DNA of 64,000 nt from Actinomadura rudentiformis (GCF_008923185.1 NZ_WBMT01000005.1:124001-188000), one strand, 5' to 3'. Shown: positions 16,439 to 24,791, counted from the stretch's first letter. Made by a program: numbers and translations. The notes: a model not told the origin generated them from the sequence alone.

Positions 16439-17836
16439 ATGGTGAGCCCTGGCGATTCTCTCGGCACGCGCTACCGGCTGGTCGGACCACTCGGCCACGG
16501 GGGCATGGCGACCGTCTGGCGCGCGCTCGATGTCGTGCTGGACCGCCCCGTCGCGGTCAAGATTCCGCGGGAGGACTGGCCGGACGAGTTCAGGCGGCGC
16601 TTCCGCGAGGAGGCGAAGGCCGCCGCACGGCTGAATCATCCCAACATCACCGGCGTTCACGACTACGGCGAGGAAGACCAGCCGTACGTGGTGATGGAGC
16701 TGCTCGAAGGCGAGAGCCTCTCCGCCCGGCTGGCGGAGGGGGCGCTGCCCTGGCAGGAGGTCGCGGGCATCGGCGCGCAGCTCGCCGACGCGCTCGCGGC
16801 GGCGCATGCGCTCCAGGTGGTGCATCGCGACATCAAGCCCGCGAACGTCTTCCTCACGCCGACCGGGATCAAGATCCTCGACTTCGGCATCGCCTTCATC
16901 TCGGCGGCGGCGGCGGAGGCCGACGGCCTTCTCCTCGGCACGCCGGGCTACATCGCCCCCGAACTGCAGGCCGGGGAGGAGCCCACCCCGAGCGCGGACG
17001 TCTACTCTCTCGGCGTGACCCTGCTGGCGGCGCTCGCCGGCCGGACGGCTGTGAGCGCCGAGGAGCTTCCGGCGCTGGACGTCCCCGAGCCGATGGCCAG
17101 GCTCCTCCAGAGCTGCTTGGAAGAGGCGCCGGAGGAGCGCCCGTCCGCCGTCGAGGTCGCGGCCGGCCTGCGGCGTGCCGCGGGGCTGCCGGACGTCGTC
17201 GCCCCCGGGCGACGCCCCGCCCGGGCGAGCGATGTTCCGGCGAGCGACGTTCCGGCGGGCGACCTCGACCCGACACCACGACCGGGCCACACGACCAAGG
17301 TCCTGGACGAGCCCGAGCGGGTCCCCCTGCGCGAGGCCGAGCCGGCCTCCGAGCCGGGGTTGCCTCGCGGGCGGGCACTGCTGATCGCCAGCGGCGTCAT
17401 CGTCGCGCTCGGCCCGCTGGCCCTGCTGATCAGCCATCTTCCGGGCACCGGCGGCGACGGCTCCTCCGCTGCGCCTCCAGGGGTCTCCCGGACGCCCCAG
17501 AAGGCCGTGACACAGTGTGCGGTGGCCTACTCGGTCAACGGGCAGTGGCCGGGCGGCTTCCAGGTCGAGGTGCGGGTCACCAACCTTGGCGGCTCGCCCA
17601 TCGACGGCTGGCGGCTCGCGTGGACGTTCCCGGGCGGACAGCGAATCACCCAGCTCTGGAACGGGGGACGGGAGCAGGTGGGCAACGAGGTGACGGTGAC
17701 CGCCGCCGATTGGAACCGGACCATCCAGCCGCGCGGGACGGCCCAGTTCGGCTTTCTCGGACAGGATGACGACGGCGCCCACCGCAAGCCCGCGAGGTTC
17801 ACGCTGAACGGCACCGAGTGCCGCGTGACGGCGTGA
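16439..17836 (+). CDS. Transmembrane Ser/Thr protein kinase with extracellular cellulose-binding CBM2
   Basis: This 465-residue protein has an intact Hanks-type kinase: Gly-rich loop 18-26, Lys41 in VAVK, catalytic HRDIKPAN 129-136, DFG 148-150 and APE 173-175. A Pro/Asp-rich juxtamembrane region (250-310, with the repeat ASDVPASDVP) leads to one transmembrane helix (about 312-333). Outside the cell is a family 2 carbohydrate-binding module between Cys360 and Cys461. All three Trp of the flat cellulose-binding face are kept (W370, W407, W425, equivalent to W17/W54/W72 of Cex CBM2a). I infer a receptor kinase that senses contact with cellulose or a similar solid glucan. It lies next to the cellulose LPMO. 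Substrate proteins are unknown. Confidence 0.93.
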   Translation: MVSPGDSLGTRYRLVGPLGHGGMATVWRALDVVLDRPVAVKIPREDWPDEFRRRFREEAKAAARLNHPNITGVHDYGEEDQPYVVMELLEGESLSARLAEGALPWQEVAGIGAQLADALAAAHALQVVHRDIKPANVFLTPTGIKILDFGIAFISAAAAEADGLLLGTPGYIAPELQAGEEPTPSADVYSLGVTLLAALAGRTAVSAEELPALDVPEPMARLLQSCLEEAPEERPSAVEVAAGLRRAAGLPDVVAPGRRPARASDVPASDVPAGDLDPTPRPGHTTKVLDEPERVPLREAEPASEPGLPRGRALLIASGVIVALGPLALLISHLPGTGGDGSSAAPPGVSRTPQKAVTQCAVAYSVNGQWPGGFQVEVRVTNLGGSPIDGWRLAWTFPGGQRITQLWNGGREQVGNEVTVTAADWNRTIQPRGTAQFGFLGQDDDGAHRKPARFTLNGTECRVTA

Positions 17837-17863
17837 CCGCGTGGCCTACCTCCCTCTGGCCGC

Positions 17864-20800
17864 TCAGCGGATACTGATCGCCCGTTCGCCGTACGGGACG
17901 AGCCGTACGGGACCCGTCAGGCCGTACGGCTGGCGGGCGGCGCGGCCGTAGACGCCGGGGTCGGAGACGCGCAGCCGGTTGTTGAGGGTGGTCGCCACCT
18001 CGATCTCGATCGTGTTGGTGCCGCGCCGCAGGTACGGGCTGATGTCGACGACGGGCGCGAAGAGGTTCACGGGCGGCAGCCGGCGTCCGTTGACCGTGAC
18101 CCGGCAGGTGTCGAACACCTCGCCCAGTTCCAGATAGGCGCCGGACCAGGACGCGTCCAGATCGACGGTCGTGATGTAGCGCCCGATGCCCGAGACGTCG
18201 GCCAGCTCCGGGATGTCAGGCCAGGCTTTGAGGCCGTCCAGCGCCAGCTCGTGGTGGACGATCTCGGTCTCTGCCGCGGTGGCGCCGGGACGGAAGTCCT
18301 CCACCTTGAGCCGCCAGCGGGCCGGGGCCAGCGGCGCGGGCAGCGGGCCGATCACGGTGCGGACGGTCCGGCCGGTCGAGAGACTCGTCGTGAACGTCCC
18401 GGCGGCGGTGGACCGGACCACCGGGCGCCCTCCCGCGTACCGGATCTCGGGGGCGTCGGTAGCGGTGGCGTGGGGGGCGGTGGCGTGAGGGGCGGCACGC
18501 CCCGGGCGTGCCAGCACGATGATCGTCGCCTCGGCGGGACGCAGGGCGACGCGGAGGGTGACCCGGTCGCCGTCGGCCCTGTACACGGCGACGCGTTCCA
18601 GCTCGCCGGTCCACGGGTCCAGCCGGTGGGGCACCGCGCGCCGATCGGTGCGGGTCAGCGTGACGTCGTGGTCGACGGCCGCGACCGGCGGCTTGACCGT
18701 CTCGGCGTGCTTGCCGTTGACCAGGTAGTAGTGGTCGGCGTAGTGGTGGTCCGCGCCGCGCACGACCCGGTGCGCGTTGAGCAGGGTCGAGCTCGCCGCA
18801 TACCGGACGTCGGGTGTGACTCCGAGCGCGGCGAAGGCACCCGGCACGTCGGCCTCGGCGGCGACCTGGCGGACGGTGGGCCGGGCGAACAGCTCGGCGA
18901 GGACGGCTCGGAGCCGCTCGTTCTCGCCCTCTGCGGGCACACCGGGAACGGTGGCGCCGGACCAGTCGCCGAGGAAGACCAGCGGCAACCCCGCCTTGGT
19001 GAGCTGGAGGAGCCGCCGCGCGGTGGCCAGCGGGAGGGTGCGTTCCATCCCGGTGAACCGGTCACCCTCGATGAAGATCGCCTTGTAGGCGGGTCCACGG
19101 GGGGCCAGGCGGCCCCCGGAGACGGTCGCACTCGGCAGATCGAGCAGCGGGGCGCTGATGAACTGGTGCGTCCAGCCGAGCGGGACGCCGGCCGCGGTCA
19201 CCCAGGCCGCGCCGATGCCGGTCTTGGTGTAGCCCTTCTGTCGGAAGACCGCGATGTCGACGCGGTTCCGCCCGGCCTGCATGGTCTGGTGGACACGGCC
19301 CAGGTACGCGGCGATGTCGGGCGCGTGCCGCCAGGTCGGCTGGCGTGGTCCCCACGACTCGGAGTAGCCGACGGTGCCGTTGTAGGGGGTGAACGCGGCG
19401 AAGCCGGGCCACGCGACTCCCGGCGCGGTCGCGTAGGAGAAGCCGTGCAGGACGGTCTGGTTGAGCCCGGCGGCGTAGGCGCCTCCCATGGTGCGCAGAA
19501 GTTTCTTCCACGTGGTGTTGTAGGCCCCGCCCTGGTACGCCCCCGCCTCGCAGGACAGGACGGTGCGTCCCGCCATGTCACGGCCGCCGGCGAGCGCACG
19601 GTAGTCGTCGAGGTTCCGGAAACCGAGCGACTCGCCCTCGGGGACGTCGACGATCGAGGCGCTCTCGATCGCGTCGGTCTCCAGGCCGTACGGCTGGGCG
19701 CGCATCTCCAGGCCGAGGGAGTGGGCCCACTTCGTCAGGGCCCTGAAGTGGTGCTCGTTGAACAGGTCGGAGACGGTCAGCCAGAAGTCGTGCCGGACCT
19801 GTGCGGTGATCTTCGCCTCGTAGGCGTGCACGGCGTTCTCGTTCTTGCGCACGATCACCGGGAGGTAGGGCCACAACGCGTAGCCGCGGCGCTTCTCGAA
19901 CTCGGCGGGAAGGTCAGGGGTCCAGTTGAGGGCCTTGGTCTCCAGTTCGATGGAGTCCTCGAAGAGCGCCCCTCCCACCTGCCGGAGCAGGCGGCGGATC
20001 TTCGGGGTGAGCAGCCTGGACTCCCAGAAGTCCGTCACGGCCTTCGTCCCCGCCGCGCTGAAGTGGTCGACCACGACACAGTCGGGGGCGGAGTGCGGGC
20101 CGGACTCCGGCCGCTGCCCGCTGCCACGACGCCAGTACGACAGCAGGACCCAGTCGCCGCCGGGCGTGCCGCCGGACCCGCCGTCGCCGGGCGCGGTCCA
20201 TTCGATCGCGCCGTCCCGGACCTGCACGGTGAGATCCTGCCAGGAGGTACGGGAGAGCCCCGTCTCCTTGCGGGTGGAGTTCGCGGTGTCGATCCGTACC
20301 GCGTGCACGGCCTCCAGCCGCCGCGCGGTCACCCCTGCCGCGGGCGCGCTGACCGGCTCGGGCACCGGGCCGTTGTAGGTCTGGCCCGCGGTCACGGTCA
20401 CGGTCCCGTACGCGAGTTTGTGGATCGCCGCCGGGCTGTCGGGTGTGAGTGTGGGGACGGCGGCGGGCCAGGCGGGCCCGATCGTCAGGTCGACCGTGAT
20501 GCCGCGCCGCTTCGCCTGGTCCAGCGCCGCCTCGACGCCGGCGTTCCAGGCCGATCCGCCCCAGCCGTGCCCCGCCGGGTCGAGAACGGACTTGTCGCGG
20601 ATGCTGTGGTGCACGGCCACGATCTCCGCGCCGCCGAACCCGGCGTCGGCGATCTGGTCGATCTCCCGCCGGATCTCGCGGGGGTCGACCAGCCCGTCCG
20701 GCCACCACCAGCGGAAACGGGGCCGGAAGACGGCGCCCGGCCGGATGGGGCCGGCGGGCGCGAACGTCCGCGCCCCGGCCTGCGCCGGAAGAGCCTGTGC

Positions 20801-20896
20801 CGCAAGGCCCTGCCCCGGAAGGGCGGGGGCCAGTAGCGCCCCCGCCCCCGCGGCGGTGCCGATCTGCAGCACCCGTCTACGGCTGAGGTCGGTCAA
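17864..20896 (-). CDS. Secreted GH106-like glycoside hydrolase (putative alpha-L-rhamnosidase)
   Basis: This protein of about 1010 residues has a Tat-type signal (SRRRVLQIGTAAGAGALLAP) and the GH106-like N-terminal catalytic pattern FRWWWPDGLVDPREIRREID, followed by a long barrel and C-terminal galactose-binding-like beta domains (MNGRRL-type VTVNGRRLPPVN). GH106 enzymes remove L-rhamnose from pectin rhamnogalacturonan. TTG 20896 is chosen because GGAGG lies 7 bases upstream and a LacI-type operator sits about 40 bases upstream; ATG 20932 would place the operator against the start and lacks a site. It is convergent with the kinase gene and upstream of nothing else. Family assignment is by pattern. 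Confidence 0.8.
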   Translation of the reverse strand: MTDLSRRRVLQIGTAAGAGALLAPALPGQGLAAQALPAQAGARTFAPAGPIRPGAVFRPRFRWWWPDGLVDPREIRREIDQIADAGFGGAEIVAVHHSIRDKSVLDPAGHGWGGSAWNAGVEAALDQAKRRGITVDLTIGPAWPAAVPTLTPDSPAAIHKLAYGTVTVTAGQTYNGPVPEPVSAPAAGVTARRLEAVHAVRIDTANSTRKETGLSRTSWQDLTVQVRDGAIEWTAPGDGGSGGTPGGDWVLLSYWRRGSGQRPESGPHSAPDCVVVDHFSAAGTKAVTDFWESRLLTPKIRRLLRQVGGALFEDSIELETKALNWTPDLPAEFEKRRGYALWPYLPVIVRKNENAVHAYEAKITAQVRHDFWLTVSDLFNEHHFRALTKWAHSLGLEMRAQPYGLETDAIESASIVDVPEGESLGFRNLDDYRALAGGRDMAGRTVLSCEAGAYQGGAYNTTWKKLLRTMGGAYAAGLNQTVLHGFSYATAPGVAWPGFAAFTPYNGTVGYSESWGPRQPTWRHAPDIAAYLGRVHQTMQAGRNRVDIAVFRQKGYTKTGIGAAWVTAAGVPLGWTHQFISAPLLDLPSATVSGGRLAPRGPAYKAIFIEGDRFTGMERTLPLATARRLLQLTKAGLPLVFLGDWSGATVPGVPAEGENERLRAVLAELFARPTVRQVAAEADVPGAFAALGVTPDVRYAASSTLLNAHRVVRGADHHYADHYYLVNGKHAETVKPPVAAVDHDVTLTRTDRRAVPHRLDPWTGELERVAVYRADGDRVTLRVALRPAEATIIVLARPGRAAPHATAPHATATDAPEIRYAGGRPVVRSTAAGTFTTSLSTGRTVRTVIGPLPAPLAPARWRLKVEDFRPGATAAETEIVHHELALDGLKAWPDIPELADVSGIGRYITTVDLDASWSGAYLELGEVFDTCRVTVNGRRLPPVNLFAPVVDISPYLRRGTNTIEIEVATTLNNRLRVSDPGVYGRAARQPYGLTGPVRLVPYGERAISIR

Positions 20897-20933
20897 GGTC
20901 GTACCTCCACGAGCTTCGATGTGCGCCGACATC

Positions 20934-20949
20934 GTGAAAACGTTTTAAC
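20934..20949. promoter_or_regulatory. LacI-type operator upstream of the GH106 gene
   Basis: GTGAAAACGTTTTAAC is symmetric at 14 of 16 positions around CG. A second partial copy, sharing ACGTTTTAA, lies at 21027-21035. Neither resembles the GAAGCGCTTC sites, so a different regulator, not identified in this window, probably controls the GH106 gene. Confidence 0.55.
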
Positions 20950-21051
20950 TCCTGCTCGCGGAGGACCCTAGATGTGAGCCAGAGCACGCGTCAAGAGCTC
21001 CTTCGTCGCCGCCAGGCAGTCTTGACACGTTTTAATCGGTCCGGCAGGGCC

Positions 21052-21885
21052 TCACCTGTAAGTGATGTCCGGGGCGGAGTAGAGGCAGTGCTTGCCGTCC
21101 GCACCGCTGCCGGTCTTCTTCGGCTCCTTGCCGGAGCTGTTGCCGGTGAACCGGTCGCAGATCGCGATCTTCTTCTTGGCGTCGCCGTAGATGGTGATGC
21201 CGCGCAGCGTGGCGGTGTCGCCGTAGTTGGTGTTGACGCCGACGACAGCCGCGCCGGGCGCCCTGACGGTGATCTGGTCGAGCACGATGGTGCGCTTGTA
21301 CTGCTTGGAGCAGTTGCCGCAGGAACGGACGAGCTTGCCGAAGTTCTCCACCTGGAAATTGGAGACCGTGAGCTTGCCCGCGCCGTTGAACTGGAACACC
21401 TTGTCGGAGGCCTTGCGGGCGCCCCCGCCCTGGACGAGGTAGGTGGACGAGGCGGACTTGCCCTTGAAGCTGGCCGCGTCCTCGCCCACGTCCTCCCACC
21501 AGACGTTCTGGAGAGTGCAGGTGCCCTGGCAGTGCACGCCGTCCGCGGCCGGGGCACCAATGATCACGTTCTTCAGCACGGCGCCATCGGCGAGCTTGAA
21601 CAGGGGGTCCTGGCCCTCGTCCTGGCCGCCGCCGCCCAGCTTGCCGGTGCCGTAGAAGCGCTTGAGGCCGCCGTCGTAGGTGCCCTTGACCGGGATCGTG
21701 GCATCGACGGGCCATGGCCCCTTCGCTGCCGGCCACGAACTGGGTGCGGCAGCCACCTTCGCCGTGGCCGCCTTGACCGCGGTCGCCTGCCGGGGCGCGT
21801 CAGCCCCGCAGCCCGCGGTCGCGAGGGCCGGCCCGGCTGCGAGGACGGTCACGATCCACCGGCCCGCCGCTCGTTTGGTCACCAT
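21052..21885 (-). CDS. PL3-family pectate lyase, exported (possible lipoprotein)
   Basis: This 277-residue protein has an N-terminal export signal ending ATAGC, a weak lipobox, followed by a right-handed beta-helix pectate lyase. The PL3 signature stretches GVHCQGTCTLQNVWWEDVGEDAASFKG-like and KLTVSNFQVENFGKLVRSCG are present; the Asp/Glu cluster provides calcium ligands and Lys/Arg residues the catalytic base. It cleaves polygalacturonate by beta-elimination. ATG 21885 is preceded by GGAAGGAAA. It is divergent from an SGNH esterase gene across a shared LacI-type operator. Confidence 0.9.
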   Translation of the reverse strand: MVTKRAAGRWIVTVLAAGPALATAGCGADAPRQATAVKAATAKVAAAPSSWPAAKGPWPVDATIPVKGTYDGGLKRFYGTGKLGGGGQDEGQDPLFKLADGAVLKNVIIGAPAADGVHCQGTCTLQNVWWEDVGEDAASFKGKSASSTYLVQGGGARKASDKVFQFNGAGKLTVSNFQVENFGKLVRSCGNCSKQYKRTIVLDQITVRAPGAAVVGVNTNYGDTATLRGITIYGDAKKKIAICDRFTGNSSGKEPKKTGSGADGKHCLYSAPDITYR

Positions 21886-22010
21886 GCGTTTCCTTCCGTT
21901 CGTTCCGGGGTTTCGTGGCCCTAGTCGCTTCGGTGGCACCGGAAGGTTGCCGTCTGAACGAGATTGAAAGCATTGGTTGACGCGGATCCAGTCGATCTCT
22001 AGCGTGATGA

Positions 22011-22024
22011 GGTAAGCGCTTTCC
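22011..22024. promoter_or_regulatory. LacI-type operator between pectate lyase and SGNH esterase
   Basis: GGTAAGCGCTTTCC is the same core as in the twin operators before the Gfo/Idh operon (10748-10795). It lies 14 bases before the SGNH ATG and 125 bases upstream of the pectate lyase ATG, so it most directly affects the SGNH gene. Confidence 0.65.
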
Positions 22025-22038
22025 GGAGGGGAGGTCAC

Positions 22039-23100
22039 ATGGCCGGCCATGTCCTGGCGGACGGGATCGTCCGCATCGAGGGCGCCGTGGACGTTGAACG
22101 CCGCTCTTTGAATGTCGAACAGGGTGAAGGCTTCGTGCGGCCGTGGCGGTTGCCGGTCGACGACCTGCCCCTGCACCATCCGGATCTGGTCGACAAGGCG
22201 GCGGGCCCTTGCGGAGTGCGGCTGTGCTTCTGTACGGCGGCCACCCGCATCGCCGTGGACGTCGAACCCGTGCCGGCGCCGGACTGCGATCCCGCGCTCA
22301 TGGTCTGGTACGACCTGGTGGTGGACGGCGAGCTGTACACCACGCACGCGGGCGGCCTTGAACGCGAGTCCCTGGAGTTCGAAGGGCTGCCGGACGGCAC
22401 CAAGGACATCGAGCTGTGGCTGCCGCACGTGCCGGGGGTCAGGATCGGCGCGGTCCACGGGCTGGACGGAGCCATCGAGCCGCCCGGGCCGGACGGGCGG
22501 CCCCGCTGGATCGTCTACGGCAGCAGCATCACGCACGGACTGGAGGCGACGCCGTCGTGCACCTGGCCCGCGGTCGCGGCGCGGCTGCTCGGCCGCCACC
22601 TCACCAACCTGGGGTACGCGGGGCAGTGCCATCTGGATCCGCTGGTGGCCCGTATGATCGCGGAGCTTCCGGCCGACCACATCACGCTCAAGCTCGGCAT
22701 CAACATCCACAACAAGGCGTCGTTGCGGGAACGCACCTTCGCCCCGCTCGTGCACGGCTTCCTCGCCACGCTCCGCGACCACCGGCCGGACATCCCGATC
22801 ACCGTGGTGTCGCCGATCATCAGCCCGGAGCGGGAGACCACCGCCTACACCCGTGCCGACCGCCCCGACGGCGTTTTCGAGGCCGAGGGCGATCTCACCC
22901 TGCAGATGATCCGCGACCTGCTCGCGGAGGCCGTGGCGCTGCGCCGGGCCCGGGGCGACCGCTCGCTCGCCTATCTGGACGGGCGTGAGCTGCTGGGCAA
23001 GGACGACGCCGCCCGCCTACCGGACGGGCTGCACCCCGACGCGCTCGGTCTGCGGCTGATGGGCGAGCGCTACGCAGCCCTGGCCAGGGATCAGAAATGA
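22039..23100 (+). CDS. Two-domain SGNH/GDSL-family esterase (putative carbohydrate esterase)
   Basis: This 353-residue protein has an N-terminal beta-sandwich domain (about 1-150) and a C-terminal SGNH hydrolase domain. Block I is VYGSSITHG (catalytic Ser in GSS), block III contains LGINIHN, and block V is DGLHPDALG with the catalytic Asp and His. No signal peptide is seen, so it probably acts on imported acetylated oligosaccharides. GGAGGGGAGG precedes ATG 22039. Co-control with a pectate lyase suggests deacetylation of pectin or hemicellulose fragments; the substrate is inferred. Its 3' end overlaps the sensor gene on the other strand by 10 bases. Confidence 0.85.
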   Translation: MAGHVLADGIVRIEGAVDVERRSLNVEQGEGFVRPWRLPVDDLPLHHPDLVDKAAGPCGVRLCFCTAATRIAVDVEPVPAPDCDPALMVWYDLVVDGELYTTHAGGLERESLEFEGLPDGTKDIELWLPHVPGVRIGAVHGLDGAIEPPGPDGRPRWIVYGSSITHGLEATPSCTWPAVAARLLGRHLTNLGYAGQCHLDPLVARMIAELPADHITLKLGINIHNKASLRERTFAPLVHGFLATLRDHRPDIPITVVSPIISPERETTAYTRADRPDGVFEAEGDLTLQMIRDLLAEAVALRRARGDRSLAYLDGRELLGKDDAARLPDGLHPDALGLRLMGERYAALARDQK

Positions 23101-23960
23101 CCGGAGAGCGTGGCCTGCTTCTCTCCCGCGGTGGCGGTCACGGTGAAGGTGTCCTTGCGGGGGTCGTGACCGGCTCCCCGGTTGTACTGGGCCGCCAGGG
23201 TGTGCGAGCCCACCGGCACCGACCGGCCCGCGCGCAGCGTCCACCGGTAGACGACGTCGTCCCCGGCGTTCCCGGTGGAGATCTCGAAGTCGCTGGCGGG
23301 CAGTGTCAGCCACGATCCGGTGGGGGACACCTTCCCGGTCCGGGCGATCCGGATCGTCACGGCGAGCCGGTCCAGCGGCTGCCGCACGTTCAGGACGATG
23401 TTGTGCTGCGCCCAGTAGGCCGAGCTGTTCGGGTCGAGCGACGCCGTGGCCGCCACGGCGCCGTCGGAGTTGACCGGTGTGCGGGTCGACTTGGATGTGG
23501 GGCTGGAGGCAGGTGACGACGACGATGACGTGGTCGTACCGCCCGGTCCGGGCTTGGGGCTGCCGCCCTCCGTGGGCGTGGCGGCACCCGGCGATGACGG
23601 TTTCGTCCGGGGTGTGCCGGTGCCTTCCGCCACCGGTACCACGGGGGTCCGGTCCGGGCCGGTGAGCCGCATGGCGACGGCGGACCCGATCACCGCCGCG
23701 GTGGCGACCGCCGCCGCGGCCACCCGCAGGGCGACCCTGCGGCGCCGCCGGGCACTGCCGCCGTGCGGTTCGGCCATGGCCGACTCCACGCGAGCCCACA
23801 TGACCTCCTCGCTGGGATCGTGCCGTTCGGATTCGGAACGCAGCAGGTCCCGCCATCGGTCGAAGCTCCCAGGCGTGGGCTCGTGCTCCGGCGCAGGCCC
23901 GTTCTCCAGCGCGGGCTCGTGCTCCGGCGTGGGCTCGTGCTCCCCGTTGCGCCCCCGCAT
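23091..23960 (-). CDS. Single-pass membrane protein with extracellular beta domain, partner of the sigma factor (candidate anti-sigma sensor)
   Basis: This 289-residue protein has a cytoplasmic N-terminus (1-75) with EHEP repeats and a short helical SFDRWRDLLRSESERHDPSE segment, one transmembrane helix (about 76-98), a Ser/Thr/Pro/Gly linker (110-165) and an extracellular domain (175-289) rich in beta-strand patterns with aromatic residues (AYWAQHN, GSWLTLP, VYRWTL, AAQYN). Its ATG overlaps the sigma factor stop by one base, so the two are co-translated. Sigma plus downstream membrane protein is the usual sigma/anti-sigma arrangement. A classical zinc-binding anti-sigma motif (HxxxCxxC) is absent. 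The role as anti-sigma and glycan sensor is an inference. A GTG at 23963 is an alternative start. Confidence 0.75.
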   Translation of the reverse strand: MRGRNGEHEPTPEHEPALENGPAPEHEPTPGSFDRWRDLLRSESERHDPSEEVMWARVESAMAEPHGGSARRRRRVALRVAAAAVATAAVIGSAVAMRLTGPDRTPVVPVAEGTGTPRTKPSSPGAATPTEGGSPKPGPGGTTTSSSSSPASSPTSKSTRTPVNSDGAVAATASLDPNSSAYWAQHNIVLNVRQPLDRLAVTIRIARTGKVSPTGSWLTLPASDFEISTGNAGDDVVYRWTLRAGRSVPVGSHTLAAQYNRGAGHDPRKDTFTVTATAGEKQATLSGHF

Positions 23961-24526
23961 CACGTGCCCTCCTTCGGTTGCTCGTCCCCCTGCGCGGCGC
24001 GGGTGATGATTTCCTCGACTGCGCCGCCGTGCCCCCGCAACAGCTTCTCCAATTCGGCGACTCCCCGCGAGGTCTGGCTCTTCACGGTCCCCACGGAGAT
24101 GCCGAGGACGCGGGCGGTCTCCTGCTCTGACAGGTCGAAGGCCAGCCGCAGCACGACGCAGGCCCGCTTGCGCTCGGGCAGCCGCTGGAGCGCGGCCCGG
24201 ACGTCGACCACGGCGGAGACGTCGGGGCCGTAGGTGTGCTCGTCCGCCGACGCGCCGAGAAGGGAGAACTTGTCGCGCTCACGCACCAGGGTACGGATCC
24301 GGGAGCTGGAGAGATTGACGACCATCCGCCGTACGTAGGCGAGCGGCTGGTCGGCGTCCCGCACACGGTCCCACCGGTGCCAGGCGGCCGCGAGCGCGTC
24401 GGCGGCCAGGTCGTCGGCGGCGTCGGGATCGCCGAGCATGAGGTAGGCGAGCCGGGCCAGTTCACGGTGGTGCTGTTTGAAGAAACGGTGGAACTCCGCA
24501 CGGGCGGCCTCGTCCCGCGACCTCAA
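23960..24526 (-). CDS. SigE-family ECF-type RNA polymerase sigma factor
   Basis: This protein of about 188 residues has sigma region 2 (ARLAYLMLGDPDAADDLAADA ..., split here as LAYLMLGDPDAADDLAA, about 25-85) and region 4 with the helix-turn-helix SEQETARVLGISVGTVKSQT (133-152). No other in-frame start lies between TTG 24526 and the conserved region, and GGGGAG is 8 bases upstream of it; a longer form from ATG near 24720 cannot be excluded. A CelR-type palindrome (24527-24540) abuts the start, and a second lies at 24778-24791, so cellulose-responsive repression is likely. The gene is followed, overlapping, by its membrane partner. Confidence 0.87.
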   Translation of the reverse strand: MRSRDEAARAEFHRFFKQHHRELARLAYLMLGDPDAADDLAADALAAAWHRWDRVRDADQPLAYVRRMVVNLSSSRIRTLVRERDKFSLLGASADEHTYGPDVSAVVDVRAALQRLPERKRACVVLRLAFDLSEQETARVLGISVGTVKSQTSRGVAELEKLLRGHGGAVEEIITRAAQGDEQPKEGT

Positions 24527-24540
24527 TGGGAGCGCTCCCC
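24527..24540. promoter_or_regulatory. CelR/CebR-type operator at the sigma factor start
   Basis: TGGGAGCGCTCCCC matches 13 of 14 bases of TGGGAGCGCTCCCA, the published Thermobifida CelR and Streptomyces CebR operator. It directly abuts the proposed TTG start and overlaps the ribosome binding site on the coding strand. Confidence 0.75.
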
Positions 24541-24777
24541 GTTCTGTTGCGGCCCCACTGTCACTGCCTTCATTGGGATTGCCTCGGGTGCTGATCCGCA
24601 CCGGAGGACGAGGGTAACAGCGAGCATCGGATGTGTCGTCAGAAAGCGGGCCGAAGTCCCATCTTTCACCCTGGACCTGGCCGTCCAGGGACGATCCGCC
24701 CAGGATGTGAGTGCTCGCCATGCCGGATAGTCGCCCCGGGGTTCCGAAAAGGTTGCCGTGGTGGACGGGCCATGCGG

Positions 24778-24791
24778 TGGGAGCGTTCCCA
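24778..24791. promoter_or_regulatory. Second CelR/CebR-type operator upstream of the sigma factor
   Basis: TGGGAGCGTTCCCA matches 13 of 14 bases of the CelR/CebR operator. It lies 252 bases upstream of the proposed sigma start and 187 bases upstream of the divergent ABC importer, so it could act on the sigma operon, the importer or both by looping with the site at 24527. Confidence 0.7.

Noticed and set aside
18251..20836. An 861-codon open frame antisense to the GH106 gene
   Set aside because: It is a shadow of the sense coding frame; the composition is Gly/Arg/Val-rich without any family pattern.
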